A stretch of DNA of 64,000 nt. Source: Micrococcaceae bacterium Sec5.1. GTDB lineage: Bacteria; Actinomycetota; Actinomycetes; Actinomycetales; Micrococcaceae. Positions 34,639 to 44,313 of this stretch are shown here, in pieces. The notes beneath the pieces were generated by a model. The model did no database searches, was not told the DNA's origin, and saw nothing but the letters and a program-made list of their open reading frames with translations. The translations under genes were made by a program, and so were the position numbers. The stretch is taken from NCBI GenBank assembly GCA_039636795.1, contig CP143430.1:186001-250000 (forward strand), written 5' to 3'. Position 1 is the first letter of the stretch, and each line of letters begins with the position of its first letter.

Positions 34639-35742
34639 ATGAACCACGCAGTCCCGGACGGAATTCTCACGCCAGCCATCATGATCGACGTCGATGTCCT
34701 CGACCGAAATATCCAACGCATGGCTTCAAGCATGCTCAGCCGGGGACTGAGGCTCCGCCCGCACGTGAAGACACACAAGACCCTGGAGATCGCCGCCAAG
34801 CAGCTCGCGGCTGGGGCAGTTGGGCTCACGGTTGCGACGATCGGGGAGGCCGAGGTCTTTGCGGCCGGGGGTGCCACGGATATTTTCATCGCCTATCCGC
34901 TGTGGATAGAGGCGCATCATGCGGAGCGGCTGCGGAAGCTTGCCAGGACGTGCAGCATCGCGGTCGGCACGGATTCGGCGGAAAGCGCGACGGCGATGGG
35001 CCGCCAGTTGGGCGCCGATGCCAGAAGTATTGATGTCCTGATCGAAGTGGACAGCGGGCATCACCGCAGCGGGGTTCTCCCCGGAGAAGTGGTGGAGATT
35101 GCGCGCGCGGCCGCAGCAAGCGGGCTGAACATTGCGGGCGTCTTCACATTCCCCGGACACAGTTACAAGCCCGGAATGCCAAGGGACGCAGCGGGTAACG
35201 AGAATGAGGCCCTTGGCCGTGCTTCCGCCGCACTGGAGCACGCCGGCTTTGAGGTCCGCACCATCAGCGGCGGTTCCACCCCCACCGCGCTGCTCGACGC
35301 CGAAACGCTGGCCACCGAGTTGCGCCCCGGCGTCTATGTTTTCGGTGATGCCCAACAGCTTGAACTCGAACGCTGCACGTGGAACGACATCGCGCTGACT
35401 GTCGCTGCGACTGTAGTCAGCCGCCACGAGTCCGACGGCGGGAATGTCCGGCGGGTGGTTGTGGACGCGGGCAGCAAGATCCTGGGCAGTGACCGTCCGG
35501 ACTGGGCCACCGGATACGGGCGCCTGCCCGAATACCGGGAGGCCCGGATTACAGCGCTCTCTGAACACCACGCCACCGTTGTTTGGCCGGACTCTGAGGA
35601 ACTGCCGGCACTGGGCACGCGGCTCAGGCTGATCCCGAACCACGTTTGCCTGGCCATGAACCTCGTGGACGAGGTCACTGTGGTTCGTGAGGGCGCCGTG
35701 GTGGACACGTGGAAGGTCGCCGCCCGCGGCCGGAACAACTAG
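34639..35742 (+). CDS. D-threonine aldolase/D-serine dehydratase-like PLP enzyme
   Basis: 367 residues, alanine-racemase-type fold III barrel. Schiff-base Lys in LRPHVKTHKTLEIA near residue 50 and a C-terminal metal-site block (LIPNHVCLAMNLVDEV) with His and Cys, as in DSD1-like enzymes. Such enzymes retro-aldolise D-threonine or D-3-hydroxyamino acids to glycine and aldehyde, or dehydrate D-serine. Starts 18 bases after the LacI gene, so probably co-transcribed. Confidence 0.88.
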   Translation: MNHAVPDGILTPAIMIDVDVLDRNIQRMASSMLSRGLRLRPHVKTHKTLEIAAKQLAAGAVGLTVATIGEAEVFAAGGATDIFIAYPLWIEAHHAERLRKLARTCSIAVGTDSAESATAMGRQLGADARSIDVLIEVDSGHHRSGVLPGEVVEIARAAAASGLNIAGVFTFPGHSYKPGMPRDAAGNENEALGRASAALEHAGFEVRTISGGSTPTALLDAETLATELRPGVYVFGDAQQLELERCTWNDIALTVAATVVSRHESDGGNVRRVVVDAGSKILGSDRPDWATGYGRLPEYREARITALSEHHATVVWPDSEELPALGTRLRLIPNHVCLAMNLVDEVTVVREGAVVDTWKVAARGRNN

Positions 35743-35762
35743 TGCTTCATCGGGCTTAAGTA

Positions 35763-35798
35763 CTGTGACGGCGGGTAGAAACTCACCCGCCGCCACAG
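35763..35798. terminator. Bidirectional terminator-like hairpin
   Basis: 14-base arms with one mismatch (35763-35776 and 35785-35798) and an 8-base loop, placed between the convergent PLP-enzyme and dehydrogenase genes. No T-run on either side. Confidence 0.65.
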
Positions 35799-35812
35799 CA
35801 ACTGCCGTTCCC

Positions 35813-36772
35813 TTAGCTGATGGGAGTAGGCGGTTGTTCGCCCTTGAGCACGGCGAGCGTGTTGTCCGCGGCGAGTACTGCCATGGCCGTGCGTGTTTCC
35901 ACCGTGGCGGAGCCGAGGTGCGGCACGAGCGTCACGTTTTCCAGGTCCAGCAACCACGGATGCACCTTGGGCTCCTGTTCGAAGACATCCAGGCCTGCGC
36001 CCGCAATCTGTCCTTCGCGAAGGGCCAAGGCGAGTGCGGCTTCGTCGATGATGGGTCCGCGTGCGGTGTTGACGAGGTAGGCGGACTTCTTCATCGTTGC
36101 GAGTTGCTCGGCGCCAATCAGGTGATGCGTGGCCGGTCCGTACGGACAGTGCAGCGACACGACGTCGGAAATGGTCAGTAATTCATCAAGTTCCACTCGC
36201 CGTGCACCGAGTTCCGCAGCGATGGCGGGGTCGATTTCGCTGCGGGACTGGTAGACGATCTCCATTCCGAAGGCCTTGGCCCGGCGTGCGGTGGCTTGGC
36301 CGATTCCACCCATGCCGACGATGCCCAGGGTCTTGCCCTGGAGGCTGCTGCCGAGCAGGAAGAACATTCCCCATTTCCAGGCCTGGCCGGAACGGATGAG
36401 CCGTTCCCCCTCGCCGAGCCGGCGCGTGGCCATAAGGATCAGGCCGAACGCGATGTCGGCTGTGGCCTCAGTGAGCACCCCAGGGGTGTTGGTGGCGATG
36501 ATCCCGCGTTCGGTGCAGGCGGGGACGTCGATGTTGTCATAGCCAACGGCGACGTTCGCGACCACCTTGAGCTGCGGGCCCGCGGCGTCGAGCAGTTCGA
36601 CGTCAATGCGTTCGGTCAGCAGGCTCACTATGGCATCGGCTCCTGCCACCCGCCGCAGAAGTTCCTGGCGGCTGATGGAGTCCGAGCCCTCCCAAGCATC
36701 CACCTCATGTTGGGCGCGGAGCTTCTGGAGCGCGGGTTCCGGCACGCGTCCGGTGACGACGATGCGGCTCAT
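35813..36772 (-). CDS. D-isomer-specific 2-hydroxyacid dehydrogenase (glyoxylate/hydroxypyruvate reductase type)
   Basis: 319 residues from ATG 36772, which overlaps the aminotransferase stop by four bases; the longer frame adds only five residues. NAD-binding GIVGMGGIGQATARRAKA, and the catalytic triad as Arg in NTARGPIIDE, Glu in FEQEP and His in LVPHLGSATVETR. Reduces 2-keto acids such as glyoxylate or hydroxypyruvate. Coupled to a PLP aminotransferase, suggesting amino acid to 2-hydroxyacid conversion through the keto acid. Confidence 0.93.
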   Translation of the reverse strand: MSRIVVTGRVPEPALQKLRAQHEVDAWEGSDSISRQELLRRVAGADAIVSLLTERIDVELLDAAGPQLKVVANVAVGYDNIDVPACTERGIIATNTPGVLTEATADIAFGLILMATRRLGEGERLIRSGQAWKWGMFFLLGSSLQGKTLGIVGMGGIGQATARRAKAFGMEIVYQSRSEIDPAIAAELGARRVELDELLTISDVVSLHCPYGPATHHLIGAEQLATMKKSAYLVNTARGPIIDEAALALALREGQIAGAGLDVFEQEPKVHPWLLDLENVTLVPHLGSATVETRTAMAVLAADNTLAVLKGEQPPTPIS

Positions 36773-37968
36773 GCTGTCTCGATCCATTCACGCAGGCGGG
36801 CCAGGCCATCGCGGATGTCCGGCACTTCGATGCCCGAGTACGCGAGCCGGATGTACTGCCGCTCCTCGCCGGGCAGGCGCCGGCCGAAGTGCTCACGCGT
36901 GCAGAAGGAAACCCCGGTCTTGTAGAGGGCGTCGGAAGCGAAGTCGCCCACTGCTGTGTAACCCAGGCGCTGCATGGCCTCTGTGACGTCGGGGAACAGG
37001 TAGAACGTGGACTGCGGAACTGCCACGCTCATTCCCGGGATGGCATTGACGATCCCGCAGGCGGTATCCCGGCGTTCCTTCAGGATGTCCAGCATCTGCT
37101 GTACCGGTTCCTGGGGGCCGCGAAGGGCTTCGATGCCGGCCCACTGCACATAGTGAGTGGTGCACGATTCATCGTTGGTGTTCAGAGTGCTGAGCACTTT
37201 TGCGATTTCAAGCGGGGCAACGGCACACCCGAGCCGCGAGCCCGTCATGGCGAACTTCTTGCTGAACGTGTAGAGGATGACAGTGCGCTCTGCCATGCCG
37301 GGAAGTGACGCGATCGAGCTCGAGGCTCCTTCGTAGCGCGTCTCGAAATAGGCCTCGTCTGAGAGTACCCAGAGGTCGTGCTCCTGTGCGATCTGTGCGA
37401 TTGCCTCGCGTTCGGACGCCGTCGATTCGGCAGAGATGGGGTTCTGCAGATCGTTGTAGATGATCGCGGCCGTGTTCGGGGTGATTGATGCCCGGACCTG
37501 GTCCAGATCGATCGCGAACCCGTCACTTGTAGGCACATAGCGGTAAGGCACAGCGGTGCCGCCCAGGTATTCGATCTGGGATTCGTAGATCGGGAATCCG
37601 GGATTGGGGTAGAGCACCTCCTGGCCAGGGTTCATGACGGCCTGCAGGAACTTGGTGATAACGGGCTTACCGCCGGTCATTACCACCACGTTGTCGGGGG
37701 AGAATTCCATTCCGCGCCGTGCGCCGAGGTCTTCGGCGAGGGCTTCCCGAAGCTGGGGGATACCGGCGCCGGGGCAGTAGCCCGTGTAGCCATCGGCGAT
37801 TGCCTTGTTCATCGCCTCAACGATGTGAGGGGCAGTTGGGATATTGATGTCGCCAAGGTGGAAGGGGTACACCAGGTTCCCTTTGGCTTTCCAAGCGGCA
37901 GCGGCCTGCGCCACGCTGAACGCAGTTTCGGTGCCCAGGCGTTCGAGCCGGTGTGCGAGTTTCTGCAT
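36769..37968 (-). CDS. Class I/II PLP-dependent aminotransferase
   Basis: 399 residues. PLP Lys in YTFSKKFAMTGSRLGCAV, the NPGFPIYESQIEYLGG substrate-loop block and the C-terminal Arg in RLAYSG (aspartate-aminotransferase fold type I). Substrate not determined. Upstream partner of the hydroxyacid dehydrogenase in a two-gene leftward operon, with a candidate operator at 38022-38035. Confidence 0.9.
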   Translation of the reverse strand: MQKLAHRLERLGTETAFSVAQAAAAWKAKGNLVYPFHLGDINIPTAPHIVEAMNKAIADGYTGYCPGAGIPQLREALAEDLGARRGMEFSPDNVVVMTGGKPVITKFLQAVMNPGQEVLYPNPGFPIYESQIEYLGGTAVPYRYVPTSDGFAIDLDQVRASITPNTAAIIYNDLQNPISAESTASEREAIAQIAQEHDLWVLSDEAYFETRYEGASSSIASLPGMAERTVILYTFSKKFAMTGSRLGCAVAPLEIAKVLSTLNTNDESCTTHYVQWAGIEALRGPQEPVQQMLDILKERRDTACGIVNAIPGMSVAVPQSTFYLFPDVTEAMQRLGYTAVGDFASDALYKTGVSFCTREHFGRRLPGEERQYIRLAYSGIEVPDIRDGLARLREWIETA

Positions 37969-38021
37969 GTGCTGTTTAACTCCTCATCGAGCTGATCACG
38001 GGTTTTCACGTGAAGTACTCA

Positions 38022-38035
38022 ACTAGTATATTAGT
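38022..38035. promoter_or_regulatory. ACTAGTATATTAGT near-palindrome, candidate GntR-type operator
   Basis: Palindromic at 12 of 14 positions in an AT-rich patch, 54 bases upstream of the aminotransferase start. The TAGTATA..TA core recalls GntR-family sites. No regulator gene is adjacent. Confidence 0.35.
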
Positions 38036-38125
38036 GATGTATTAGACTGTCTATGGATAGGCGGTCATTAAAACAGCGCCCGCAGAGTCTCCCCACAGAC
38101 CCACTGATCTGCCACACTCAACCCC

Positions 38126-38746
38126 ATGCAGTCGTTGTTCGACGGACTCCTTCACGCCAGCCCACTGGTGGTGATGTGCATCGTGTTCGCGTTGGTCTTC
38201 GCCGAGGATGCATTGTTTATCGGCTTCGTGATCCCAGGCGAAACCGCCGCGGTAGTCGGAGGAGTCTTCGCCAGCCGGGGTTCTCTTCCCCTGTGGGGCA
38301 TGATCCTGGTGGTCATCTCCGCAGCCATCCTGGGTGACACTGTGGGTTACGAGATCGGCAAGCACTTGGGTCCGTGGGTCATGGGGTTGAAAATCCTGGA
38401 CAAGAGACGGGCTCAGCTGCAAAAAGCCGAGGATTTCCTTGCCCGCCGTGGCGGTCTCGCCGTGTTCCTGGGCCGCTTCACAGCCTTTTTTCGTGCAGTC
38501 ATGCCCGCGCTCGCAGGGCTCAGCCGAATGCCATACCGCCGCTTCGCCATCTGGAACTTCACAGGCGGCATCTTTTGGGGCGGCCTGTTCGTGACCTTGG
38601 GATTCATCGCCGGGAACTCGTACGAAGAACTAGCCCGCACAGTGGGGCGCGGTGCCGCTTTGGTGGTGGCCGCCGTCGTGGTCGTCATCCTGGTCGTCTG
38701 GCAGATCCGAAAGCATCGAGCGGCGGCCAAGCCCACAGCCGACTGA
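38126..38746 (+). CDS. DedA family (SNARE-associated) membrane protein
   Basis: 206 residues with about five membrane or re-entrant segments. DedA motifs: FVIPGETAAVVGGVFASRG, DTVGYEIGKHLG and GRFTAFFRAVMPALAGLSRMPY with the conserved Gly/Arg. Family members scramble or carry lipids such as undecaprenyl phosphate and support envelope integrity. Single gene ahead of the urease operon; the 94-base gap probably holds the urease promoter. Confidence 0.92.
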   Translation: MQSLFDGLLHASPLVVMCIVFALVFAEDALFIGFVIPGETAAVVGGVFASRGSLPLWGMILVVISAAILGDTVGYEIGKHLGPWVMGLKILDKRRAQLQKAEDFLARRGGLAVFLGRFTAFFRAVMPALAGLSRMPYRRFAIWNFTGGIFWGGLFVTLGFIAGNSYEELARTVGRGAALVVAAVVVVILVVWQIRKHRAAAKPTAD

Positions 38747-38755
38747 GACCCTCTG

Positions 38756-38771
38756 GAAACGTGGCTGAAAC
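38756..38771 (+). promoter_or_regulatory. Possible GlnR half-sites (GAAAC-N6-GAAAC) before ureA
   Basis: GAAAC at 38756-38760 and again at 38767-38771 with the six-base spacing of actinobacterial GlnR sites, 70-85 bases upstream of ureA. The first unit is GAAAC rather than the GTNAC of the consensus, so support is partial. Nitrogen control of urease would make biological sense. Confidence 0.3.
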
Positions 38772-38840
38772 TTCCAGTCCTTACGCTGATCACAAACTGT
38801 CCGTACGTGTGCACCCTAGTAGCTGCTTTGAGGAGAATCG

Positions 38841-39143
38841 ATGCATCTTTTGCCCCGTGAGCAGGAAAAACTCATGATCGTGGTGGCTGCCGACCTGGCC
38901 AGACGAAGGCAGGCGCGAGGATTGAAGCTGAACTATCCCGAAGCCATCGCGATCATCAGCTACGAGCTCATCGAGGGCGCCCGGGACGGCAAATCCGTTG
39001 CAGAGCTCATGAGCTACGGGACCACATTGCTGCGCCGCGAAGACGTGATGGAAGGCGTGCCGGAGATGATCCACGACGTCCAGATCGAGGCCACGTTCCC
39101 CGACGGCACCAAGCTTGTCACTGTCCACGACCCCATTCGATAG
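38841..39143 (+). CDS. ureA: Urease subunit gamma
   Basis: 100 residues, full-length UreA beginning [20 protein letters not shown] with [18 protein letters not shown] near the end. Structural small subunit of the nickel enzyme that hydrolyses urea to ammonia and carbamate. GAGGAGAATCG precedes the ATG. First gene of ureABCEFGD. Confidence 0.98.
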   Translation: MHLLPREQEKLMIVVAADLARRRQARGLKLNYPEAIAIISYELIEGARDGKSVAELMSYGTTLLRREDVMEGVPEMIHDVQIEATFPDGTKLVTVHDPIR

Positions 39144-39151
39144 GAGCCCCC

Positions 39152-39520
39152 ATGATCCCCGGTGAATACAGGCTCCGCCCCGAGCCCATCGCCTGCAACA
39201 GCGGCCGTGAGGCGATCGCCGTCGAGGTTGTCAATCGAGGTGACCGGCCAGTCCAGATTGGCTCGCACTACCACTTCGCGGAGGCCAACCGCGCCCTGGA
39301 ATTTGACCGTGAAGCCGCTTATGGCCGGCGTCTGGACATCCCCGCCGGCACCGCAGCCCGTTTCGAACCGGGCGACAAGAAGACCGTCCAGCTGGTGGAG
39401 TTGACAGGTTCCCGCGAAGTTTTCGGCTTGAGCAACGCTGTCAATGGAAAGCTCGACGGCGGTGCCCGCGTTGGCGGGACCGCTCGTCCGGGCGTGGCTA
39501 TGGAAGGAGACGCCAAATGA
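39152..39520 (+). CDS. ureB: Urease subunit beta
   Basis: 122 residues. [19 protein letters not shown] start and [37 protein letters not shown] blocks define UreB. Eight bases after ureA with TAGGAGCCCCC as ribosome binding site; its stop overlaps the ureC ATG by four bases. Confidence 0.98.
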   Translation: MIPGEYRLRPEPIACNSGREAIAVEVVNRGDRPVQIGSHYHFAEANRALEFDREAAYGRRLDIPAGTAARFEPGDKKTVQLVELTGSREVFGLSNAVNGKLDGGARVGGTARPGVAMEGDAK

Positions 39521-41247
39521 GCTTCGAGCTTCCCCGCCGGCAATATGCCGAGCTGTACGGCCCAACGACAGGTGACGCCATCCGGCTGGCAGACACCGAA
39601 CTCTTCCTCGAAATCGAGAACGATTACACCGTCTACGGTGAGGAAGTGGTGTTCGGGGGCGGCAAAGTAATCCGCGACGGCATGGGCCAAAACGGCCAGG
39701 CGACGCGCTCCGAGGACATCCCTGACACGGTCATCACCAACGTCATCGTCCTGGACTACACAGGCATCTACAAAGCCGATGTCGCCCTCAAGGACGGCCA
39801 CATTTTCAAGATCGGCAAAGCCGGCAACCCTCAGGTCATGGATGGCGTGGACATCGTGATCGGTGCCAGCACGGAGATCATCGCCGGCGAACGGAAAATC
39901 CTCACGGCTGGCGGCATCGACACCCACATCCACTTCATTTCCCCCGAACAGGTTCCCACTGCACTCTGCAGCGGCGTCACCACGATGGCCGGCGGCGGCA
40001 CTGGACCGGCGGAAGGAACCAAGGCCACCACCATCACGCCCGGATCCTGGCATATCTCGCGGATGCTCCAGGCCGCGGAAGGGCTCCCCATCAACATCGG
40101 CTTGTTCGGCAAGGGCCACGCGTCCGCCGTCGAGCCCCTCGCAGAGCAGATCCGCGCGGGTGCCGTCGGGCTCAAAGTCCACGAGGACTGGGGTTCCACC
40201 ACATCCTCCATCGATATGTCCCTGCGCGTGGCTGACGAATACGACGTCCAGGTAGCCATCCACACCGACACCCTCAACGAGTGCGGTTTCGTGGAAGACA
40301 CCATCAAGGCGATCGACGGGCGGGTCATTCACACCTTCCACACCGAGGGCGCTGGCGGTGGCCACGCGCCGGACATCATCAAGATTGCCGGGCTGCCCAA
40401 TGTACTTCCGGCCTCCACGAACCCCACGTTGCCGTACACAAAGAACACCATCGAAGAGCACCTGGACATGCTCATGGTCTGCCACCACCTCAACCCGGAC
40501 ATCCCGGAAGACGTGGCCTTCGCGGACTCCCGCATCCGTGCCGAAACCATCGCAGCCGAGGATGTCCTTCACGATCTCGGCGTCTTCGCCATCACGTCCT
40601 CGGACTCGCAGGCAATGGGCCGCGTAGGCGAGGTGATCATCCGGACCTGGCAGGTGGCCGATGCCATGAAGCGGCAACGCGGGGTTCTTCAGGATCCGTC
40701 TGGCGCTGTGCATGGTTCTGCCGGATCCGACAACTTCCGGCTCAAACGCTACATAGCCAAATACACCATCAACCCCGCCATCGCTCAGGGCATGGCGGAC
40801 GTCATCGGCTCCGTGGAAGAAGGGAAATTCGCGGACCTGGTGCTGTGGGACCCCGCGTTCTTCGGAGTTAAGCCCGAGCTCGTCATCAAAGGCGGACAAA
40901 TCGCCTACGCACTCATGGGCGACTCCAACGCCTCCATTCCCACACCGCAGCCTCGCACCATGAGGCCCATGTTCGCCACCTACGGGCGAGCCCTCCAACA
41001 GACGTCCATCACGTTCCTCTCCAAAGCCGCGATCGACGCCGGAGTGCCGGCCGAACTGGGACTCGAACGCATCATCCGGCCCGTCACCGGCATCAGGAAC
41101 CTGCGCAAAGCCGACCTGAAATTCAACGGCGAAACCCCGGACATCGTCGTCGACCCCGAAACCTACAAAGTGACAGTGGACGGCGTCGAAGCCACCTGCG
41201 AACCCTCCGACGTGCTGCCCATGGCGCAGCGCTACCACCTCTTCTAA
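39517..41247 (+). CDS. ureC: Urease subunit alpha (catalytic)
   Basis: 576 residues. All active-site elements are present: HIHFISPEQ (two nickel His), [12 protein letters not shown] with the Lys that is carbamylated, [21 protein letters not shown], flap CHHLNP (Cys/His) and the Asp in [10 protein letters not shown]. Length normal. Translationally coupled to ureB. Confidence 0.99.
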   Translation: MSFELPRRQYAELYGPTTGDAIRLADTELFLEIENDYTVYGEEVVFGGGKVIRDGMGQNGQATRSEDIPDTVITNVIVLDYTGIYKADVALKDGHIFKIGKAGNPQVMDGVDIVIGASTEIIAGERKILTAGGIDTHIHFISPEQVPTALCSGVTTMAGGGTGPAEGTKATTITPGSWHISRMLQAAEGLPINIGLFGKGHASAVEPLAEQIRAGAVGLKVHEDWGSTTSSIDMSLRVADEYDVQVAIHTDTLNECGFVEDTIKAIDGRVIHTFHTEGAGGGHAPDIIKIAGLPNVLPASTNPTLPYTKNTIEEHLDMLMVCHHLNPDIPEDVAFADSRIRAETIAAEDVLHDLGVFAITSSDSQAMGRVGEVIIRTWQVADAMKRQRGVLQDPSGAVHGSAGSDNFRLKRYIAKYTINPAIAQGMADVIGSVEEGKFADLVLWDPAFFGVKPELVIKGGQIAYALMGDSNASIPTPQPRTMRPMFATYGRALQQTSITFLSKAAIDAGVPAELGLERIIRPVTGIRNLRKADLKFNGETPDIVVDPETYKVTVDGVEATCEPSDVLPMAQRYHLF

Positions 41248-41266
41248 ACACCATCCCGGAGACCAA

Positions 41267-41740
41267 ATGATTATCGAAAAAATCCTCGGCAACCTCCACG
41301 AACAGCCCGACGCCTATGCCGCCCACCACAAAGAAAAAGTCGTCCTCCCCAGCGCCCTGCTCGTCAAACGCATCCAACGCGTCACCACCGACCACGGCAA
41401 AGAACTCGGCATCCGACTCCCCACCGGATCCGGCGACCTGCGCGACGGCGACATCCTCGCCGCCGACGACACCAACCTCATCATCATCTCCGTGCTGCCC
41501 ACCGACGTCCTCGTGATTGCTCCGCGCAGCATCCACGAAATGGGTGTCGTGGCACACTCGCTCGGCAACCGGCATCTGCAGGCGCAGTTCTTTGACTCTT
41601 CATCCGAGTACGGCGCTGGGGTCATGGTTTGTCAGTATGACCACACTGTGGAGGACTATCTGAAGAGCGTCGGCGTCCCCTACGACAGGCAAGAGCGGGT
41701 CATGCCGGTGCCTTTTCGCCATGCTGAGCATTCGCACTAA
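41267..41740 (+). CDS. ureE: Urease accessory protein UreE (nickel metallochaperone)
   Basis: 157 residues. N-terminal peptide-binding domain (EKILGNLHEQPDAYAAHHKEK) and C-terminal metal-binding domain (LGNRHLQAQF with the conserved nickel His, HTVEDYL). The C-terminal tail HAEHSH is short, not a long poly-His. Codon use is unusually C/A-rich on the coding strand compared with ureF. The 141-base gap to ureF contains the first palindromic repeat. Confidence 0.95.
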   Translation: MIIEKILGNLHEQPDAYAAHHKEKVVLPSALLVKRIQRVTTDHGKELGIRLPTGSGDLRDGDILAADDTNLIIISVLPTDVLVIAPRSIHEMGVVAHSLGNRHLQAQFFDSSSEYGAGVMVCQYDHTVEDYLKSVGVPYDRQERVMPVPFRHAEHSH

Positions 41741-41782
41741 ACCAGTGCGCCGACTGAGGTTGGGTGCGCGCGCTTGCGCTTC

Positions 41783-41842
41783 GCTGGGAAGGGGGCCGTG
41801 CCCGCTTCGCGATGCCCGCCACGCCGCGGCCCCCTTCCCAGC
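41783..41842. repeat. Palindromic repeat element, copy 1 (ureE-ureF gap)
   Basis: 16-base perfect arms (41783-41798 GCTGGGAAGGGGGCCG and complement 41827-41842) surround a 28-base core. The core and the inner 10 bases of each arm are identical to copy 2 at 43225-43288, while the outer arm bases differ but stay complementary. No gene is needed to explain it; spurious frames through it are not real proteins. Confidence 0.85.
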
Positions 41843-41881
41843 TCCGCTCCAGCGCGCGGTCCGCACCTCTGGCGGTGCGCT

Positions 41882-42553
41882 TTGAGTGCGGGATATCAGC
41901 TGGCTCTTCAGCAATTGACGGACTCTGCGTTGCCTACAGGGGCGTTTGCTCATTCTTTGGGGTTTGAGAGCTACATACATCGTGAGTTGGTTCGTGATGA
42001 GGGGTCGTTTGGGCGGTGGCTGGGGGTTTTTGTGGGGCAGCAGTTGACTTATTCGGATGGGTTGGCTTTGCGGTTCTTGTATGAGGGGGTGGATGTTGGT
42101 TTGTTGGATTCTGTTCTTTCTGGGCAGTTGTTGGCTCGGGAGGTTCGGGAGGCTTCCTTGAAGATGGGTGGGCGGCTTTTGGAGATTGGCGGGGAGGTGT
42201 TTCCTTCGGCGGAGTTGGAGGCGTATCGGGCGTTGGTTCGGCGGGGGGAGTGTGGGGGGCACCAGCCGTTGGCTTTTGGGGTGATTGCGCAGTCTTTGGG
42301 GGTTCCTTTTAAGGAGGCGCTTTCTGCGTATTTGTTTGCCACGGTTACTTCCCTGACGCAGAACGCCGTGCGCGCCATTCCGCTCGGGCAGAACGCCGGG
42401 CAACGGATACTTCGGCACGCGCACGACGCCGTTGCTACCGCCGTCGAGGTTGTAGCACAACTGTGCTGGGACGACTTTGGGGCCGTGAGCCCCGGACTTG
42501 AAATTTCACAAATGCGGCACGAGCGGCAACGCGCCCGCATGTTCATGAGCTAA
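41882..42553 (+). CDS. ureF: Urease accessory protein UreF
   Basis: 223 residues if started at TTG 41882, which places the family N-terminus ([21 protein letters not shown]) correctly. An in-frame ATG at 41774 would add residues read through the palindromic repeat and is rejected. Body shows [15 protein letters not shown] and [19 protein letters not shown]. GTPase-complex component with UreG and UreD. The first two thirds (to about 42345) are strikingly G/T-rich in the coding strand, unlike ureE and ureG. Confidence 0.88.
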   Translation: MSAGYQLALQQLTDSALPTGAFAHSLGFESYIHRELVRDEGSFGRWLGVFVGQQLTYSDGLALRFLYEGVDVGLLDSVLSGQLLAREVREASLKMGGRLLEIGGEVFPSAELEAYRALVRRGECGGHQPLAFGVIAQSLGVPFKEALSAYLFATVTSLTQNAVRAIPLGQNAGQRILRHAHDAVATAVEVVAQLCWDDFGAVSPGLEISQMRHERQRARMFMS

Positions 42554-42566
42554 CCCAGGAGGACAC

Positions 42567-43184
42567 ATGTCTGAACCCATCAAAATCGGCGTTGGTGGAC
42601 CCGTCGGGGCCGGCAAGACGCAACTCGTCGAGCGGATCACCCGGCACATGAGCGGCGACATCTCCATGGCCGCCATCACCAACGACATCTACACCATCGA
42701 AGACGCCAAAATCCTCGCGGCCAACGGCATCCTCCCCGAAGACCGCATCATCGGCGTCGAAACCGGAGGCTGCCCCCACACCGCAATCCGGGAAGACACT
42801 TCCATGAACACGGCAGCCATCGAAGAACTCAAAGCCCGGCACCCCGACCTACAAGTCATCTTCGTCGAATCCGGCGGCGACAACCTCTCAGCCACCTTCA
42901 GCCCCGAACTCGTCGACTTCTCCATCTACATCATCGACGTAGCGCAAGGCGAAAAAATCCCCAGAAAAGCCGGCCAAGGCATGATCAAATCCGACCTCTT
43001 CATCATCAACAAAACTGACCTCGCGCCTCACGTCGGAGCAGACCTCTCGGTCATGGAGCGGGACTCCAAGGAATTCCGCGGCAACAAGCCTTTCTGCTTC
43101 ACGAATCTCAAAACCGACGAAGGGTTGGACGCCGTTCTGAACTGGATTCGGCGCGACGTCCTGATGCTTGATCTGGCCTCATGA
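42567..43184 (+). CDS. ureG: Urease accessory GTPase UreG
   Basis: 205 residues. P-loop [11 protein letters not shown], the metal-binding Cys-Pro-His motif [28 protein letters not shown] and G4 motif NKTDL. Supplies GTP-driven nickel delivery to urease. AGGAGG just upstream of ATG 42567. Coding strand is C/A-rich like ureE. Confidence 0.98.
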   Translation: MSEPIKIGVGGPVGAGKTQLVERITRHMSGDISMAAITNDIYTIEDAKILAANGILPEDRIIGVETGGCPHTAIREDTSMNTAAIEELKARHPDLQVIFVESGGDNLSATFSPELVDFSIYIIDVAQGEKIPRKAGQGMIKSDLFIINKTDLAPHVGADLSVMERDSKEFRGNKPFCFTNLKTDEGLDAVLNWIRRDVLMLDLAS

Positions 43185-43224
43185 GTGTGCCCAAGGCCGC
43201 TTTGATCTCACCGGGGGCGGCGCC

Positions 43225-43288
43225 CGCGGATGAAGGGGGCCGTGCCCGCTTCGCGATGCCCGCCACGCCGCGGCCCCCTTCATCCGCG
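43225..43288. repeat. Palindromic repeat element, copy 2 (ureG-ureD gap)
   Basis: 18-base perfect arms (43225-43242 CGCGGATGAAGGGGGCCG and complement 43271-43288) around the same 28-base core as copy 1. Outer arm sequence (CGCGGATG) differs from copy 1 (GCTGGG) yet is fully complementary to its partner. Confidence 0.85.
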
Positions 43289-43383
43289 TTCGCGGATCGC
43301 CCCATCCGGACTGCTGGCACGGAACGGTGGCCCCTAACATCCGACGCCAGTGCTGGGGGCGGGGCGTCTTGCGGGGAGAGTCT

Positions 43384-44313
43384 ATGAGCACGCACATAGT
43401 GGTCCCGGCCGGCGATGTTGGTCCTTGGGGGAACGTGGAGCCCGGCGCCGGGTTGGCTTCAGCAGTTGGGGAGCGGGACGTGCGGGGGCGGTTGGAGCTT
43501 TTTGTTAGTGTCCGGGGCGGGAGGTCTGTTGCTTCTCGGCAATTTCATGAGGGCGCTTTGAGAGTGTTGCGGCCGCATTATCTGGATGAGTCGGGGCAGG
43601 TTTGCTTTGTCATGGTTAATCCTGGCGGGGCGTATTTGGGGGCGGACTTGTTCCTTATTGATGTGGAGGTCCAGGCGGGGGCGGAGCTGCTGTTGACGAC
43701 TCAGTCGGCCACGAAGGTGTATCGGACTCCGGGGTCCTTTGCTGAGCAGCGGATGCGTGTGCGGCTGGGGGAGGGGGCGCGGTTGGAGTTGTTGCCTGAC
43801 CAGTTGATCGCCTACCGGGAGGCGAGTTATCGGCAGAATTCGCGCATTAGTCTCCACCCGACGTCGAGCCTTGTCATGGCTGAGGTCATTACGCCGGGGT
43901 GGTCGCCCGACGGCGGGGTGTTCCGGTATGAGGAGTTGCGGCTGCGCAATGAGATCCAGGTCGAGACCGGTGGGGGATCCCGGCTATTGGTCCTCGATAA
44001 CCTCCTGATAAGGCCGCCGCTGGGTGATGTGACTGGGATGGGGTTCATGGAGGGCTTTAGTCATGTGGGGTCGTTGGTGGTTGTGGATCCGCGGGTAAAT
44101 CAGGAGCTTGCCGACGAGCTGCACCACTTGACGCGGGACCATGATGCTTACACGGGCGTTTCATTGACCAATAGTGTTGGCGGTACTACTGGACTTGTGC
44201 TGAGATCGTTGTCCAACAGCACCGACGAACTCAATAATCTGCTGGGCGCCTGTACCTCAGTTCTCCGTGAACGTTGGTATGGTCAGGGACCCGTGAATCT
44301 GAGGAAGTATTGA
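43384..44313 (+). CDS. ureD: Urease accessory protein UreD
   Basis: 309 residues from ATG 43384; the frame runs 19 codons upstream without support. UreD core: LDESGQVCFVMVNPGG, GAELLLTTQSATKVYRTP, RLELLPDQLIAYREASYRQ. Scaffold for UreF-UreG on the urease apoenzyme. G/T-rich third positions up to about 44100. Stop overlaps the nickel-permease ATG (TGATG). Confidence 0.93.
   Translation: MSTHIVVPAGDVGPWGNVEPGAGLASAVGERDVRGRLELFVSVRGGRSVASRQFHEGALRVLRPHYLDESGQVCFVMVNPGGAYLGADLFLIDVEVQAGAELLLTTQSATKVYRTPGSFAEQRMRVRLGEGARLELLPDQLIAYREASYRQNSRISLHPTSSLVMAEVITPGWSPDGGVFRYEELRLRNEIQVETGGGSRLLVLDNLLIRPPLGDVTGMGFMEGFSHVGSLVVVDPRVNQELADELHHLTRDHDAYTGVSLTNSVGGTTGLVLRSLSNSTDELNNLLGACTSVLRERWYGQGPVNLRKY

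Noticed and set aside
39319..41292. 657-codon minus-strand frame opposite ureC
   Set aside because: Exact antisense of an unmistakable ureC with C-ending codons; low-complexity Gly/Val/Asp composition marks a shadow frame.
41600..42460. Minus-strand frame opposite ureF with Leu/Pro/Gln-rich sequence
   Set aside because: Shadow of ureF; the sequence partly translates the palindromic repeat and has no protein-like features.
41764..43387. Small frames containing the shared peptide GGRARFAMPATPRPPS
   Set aside because: They are translations of the two palindromic repeat copies, not conserved proteins.
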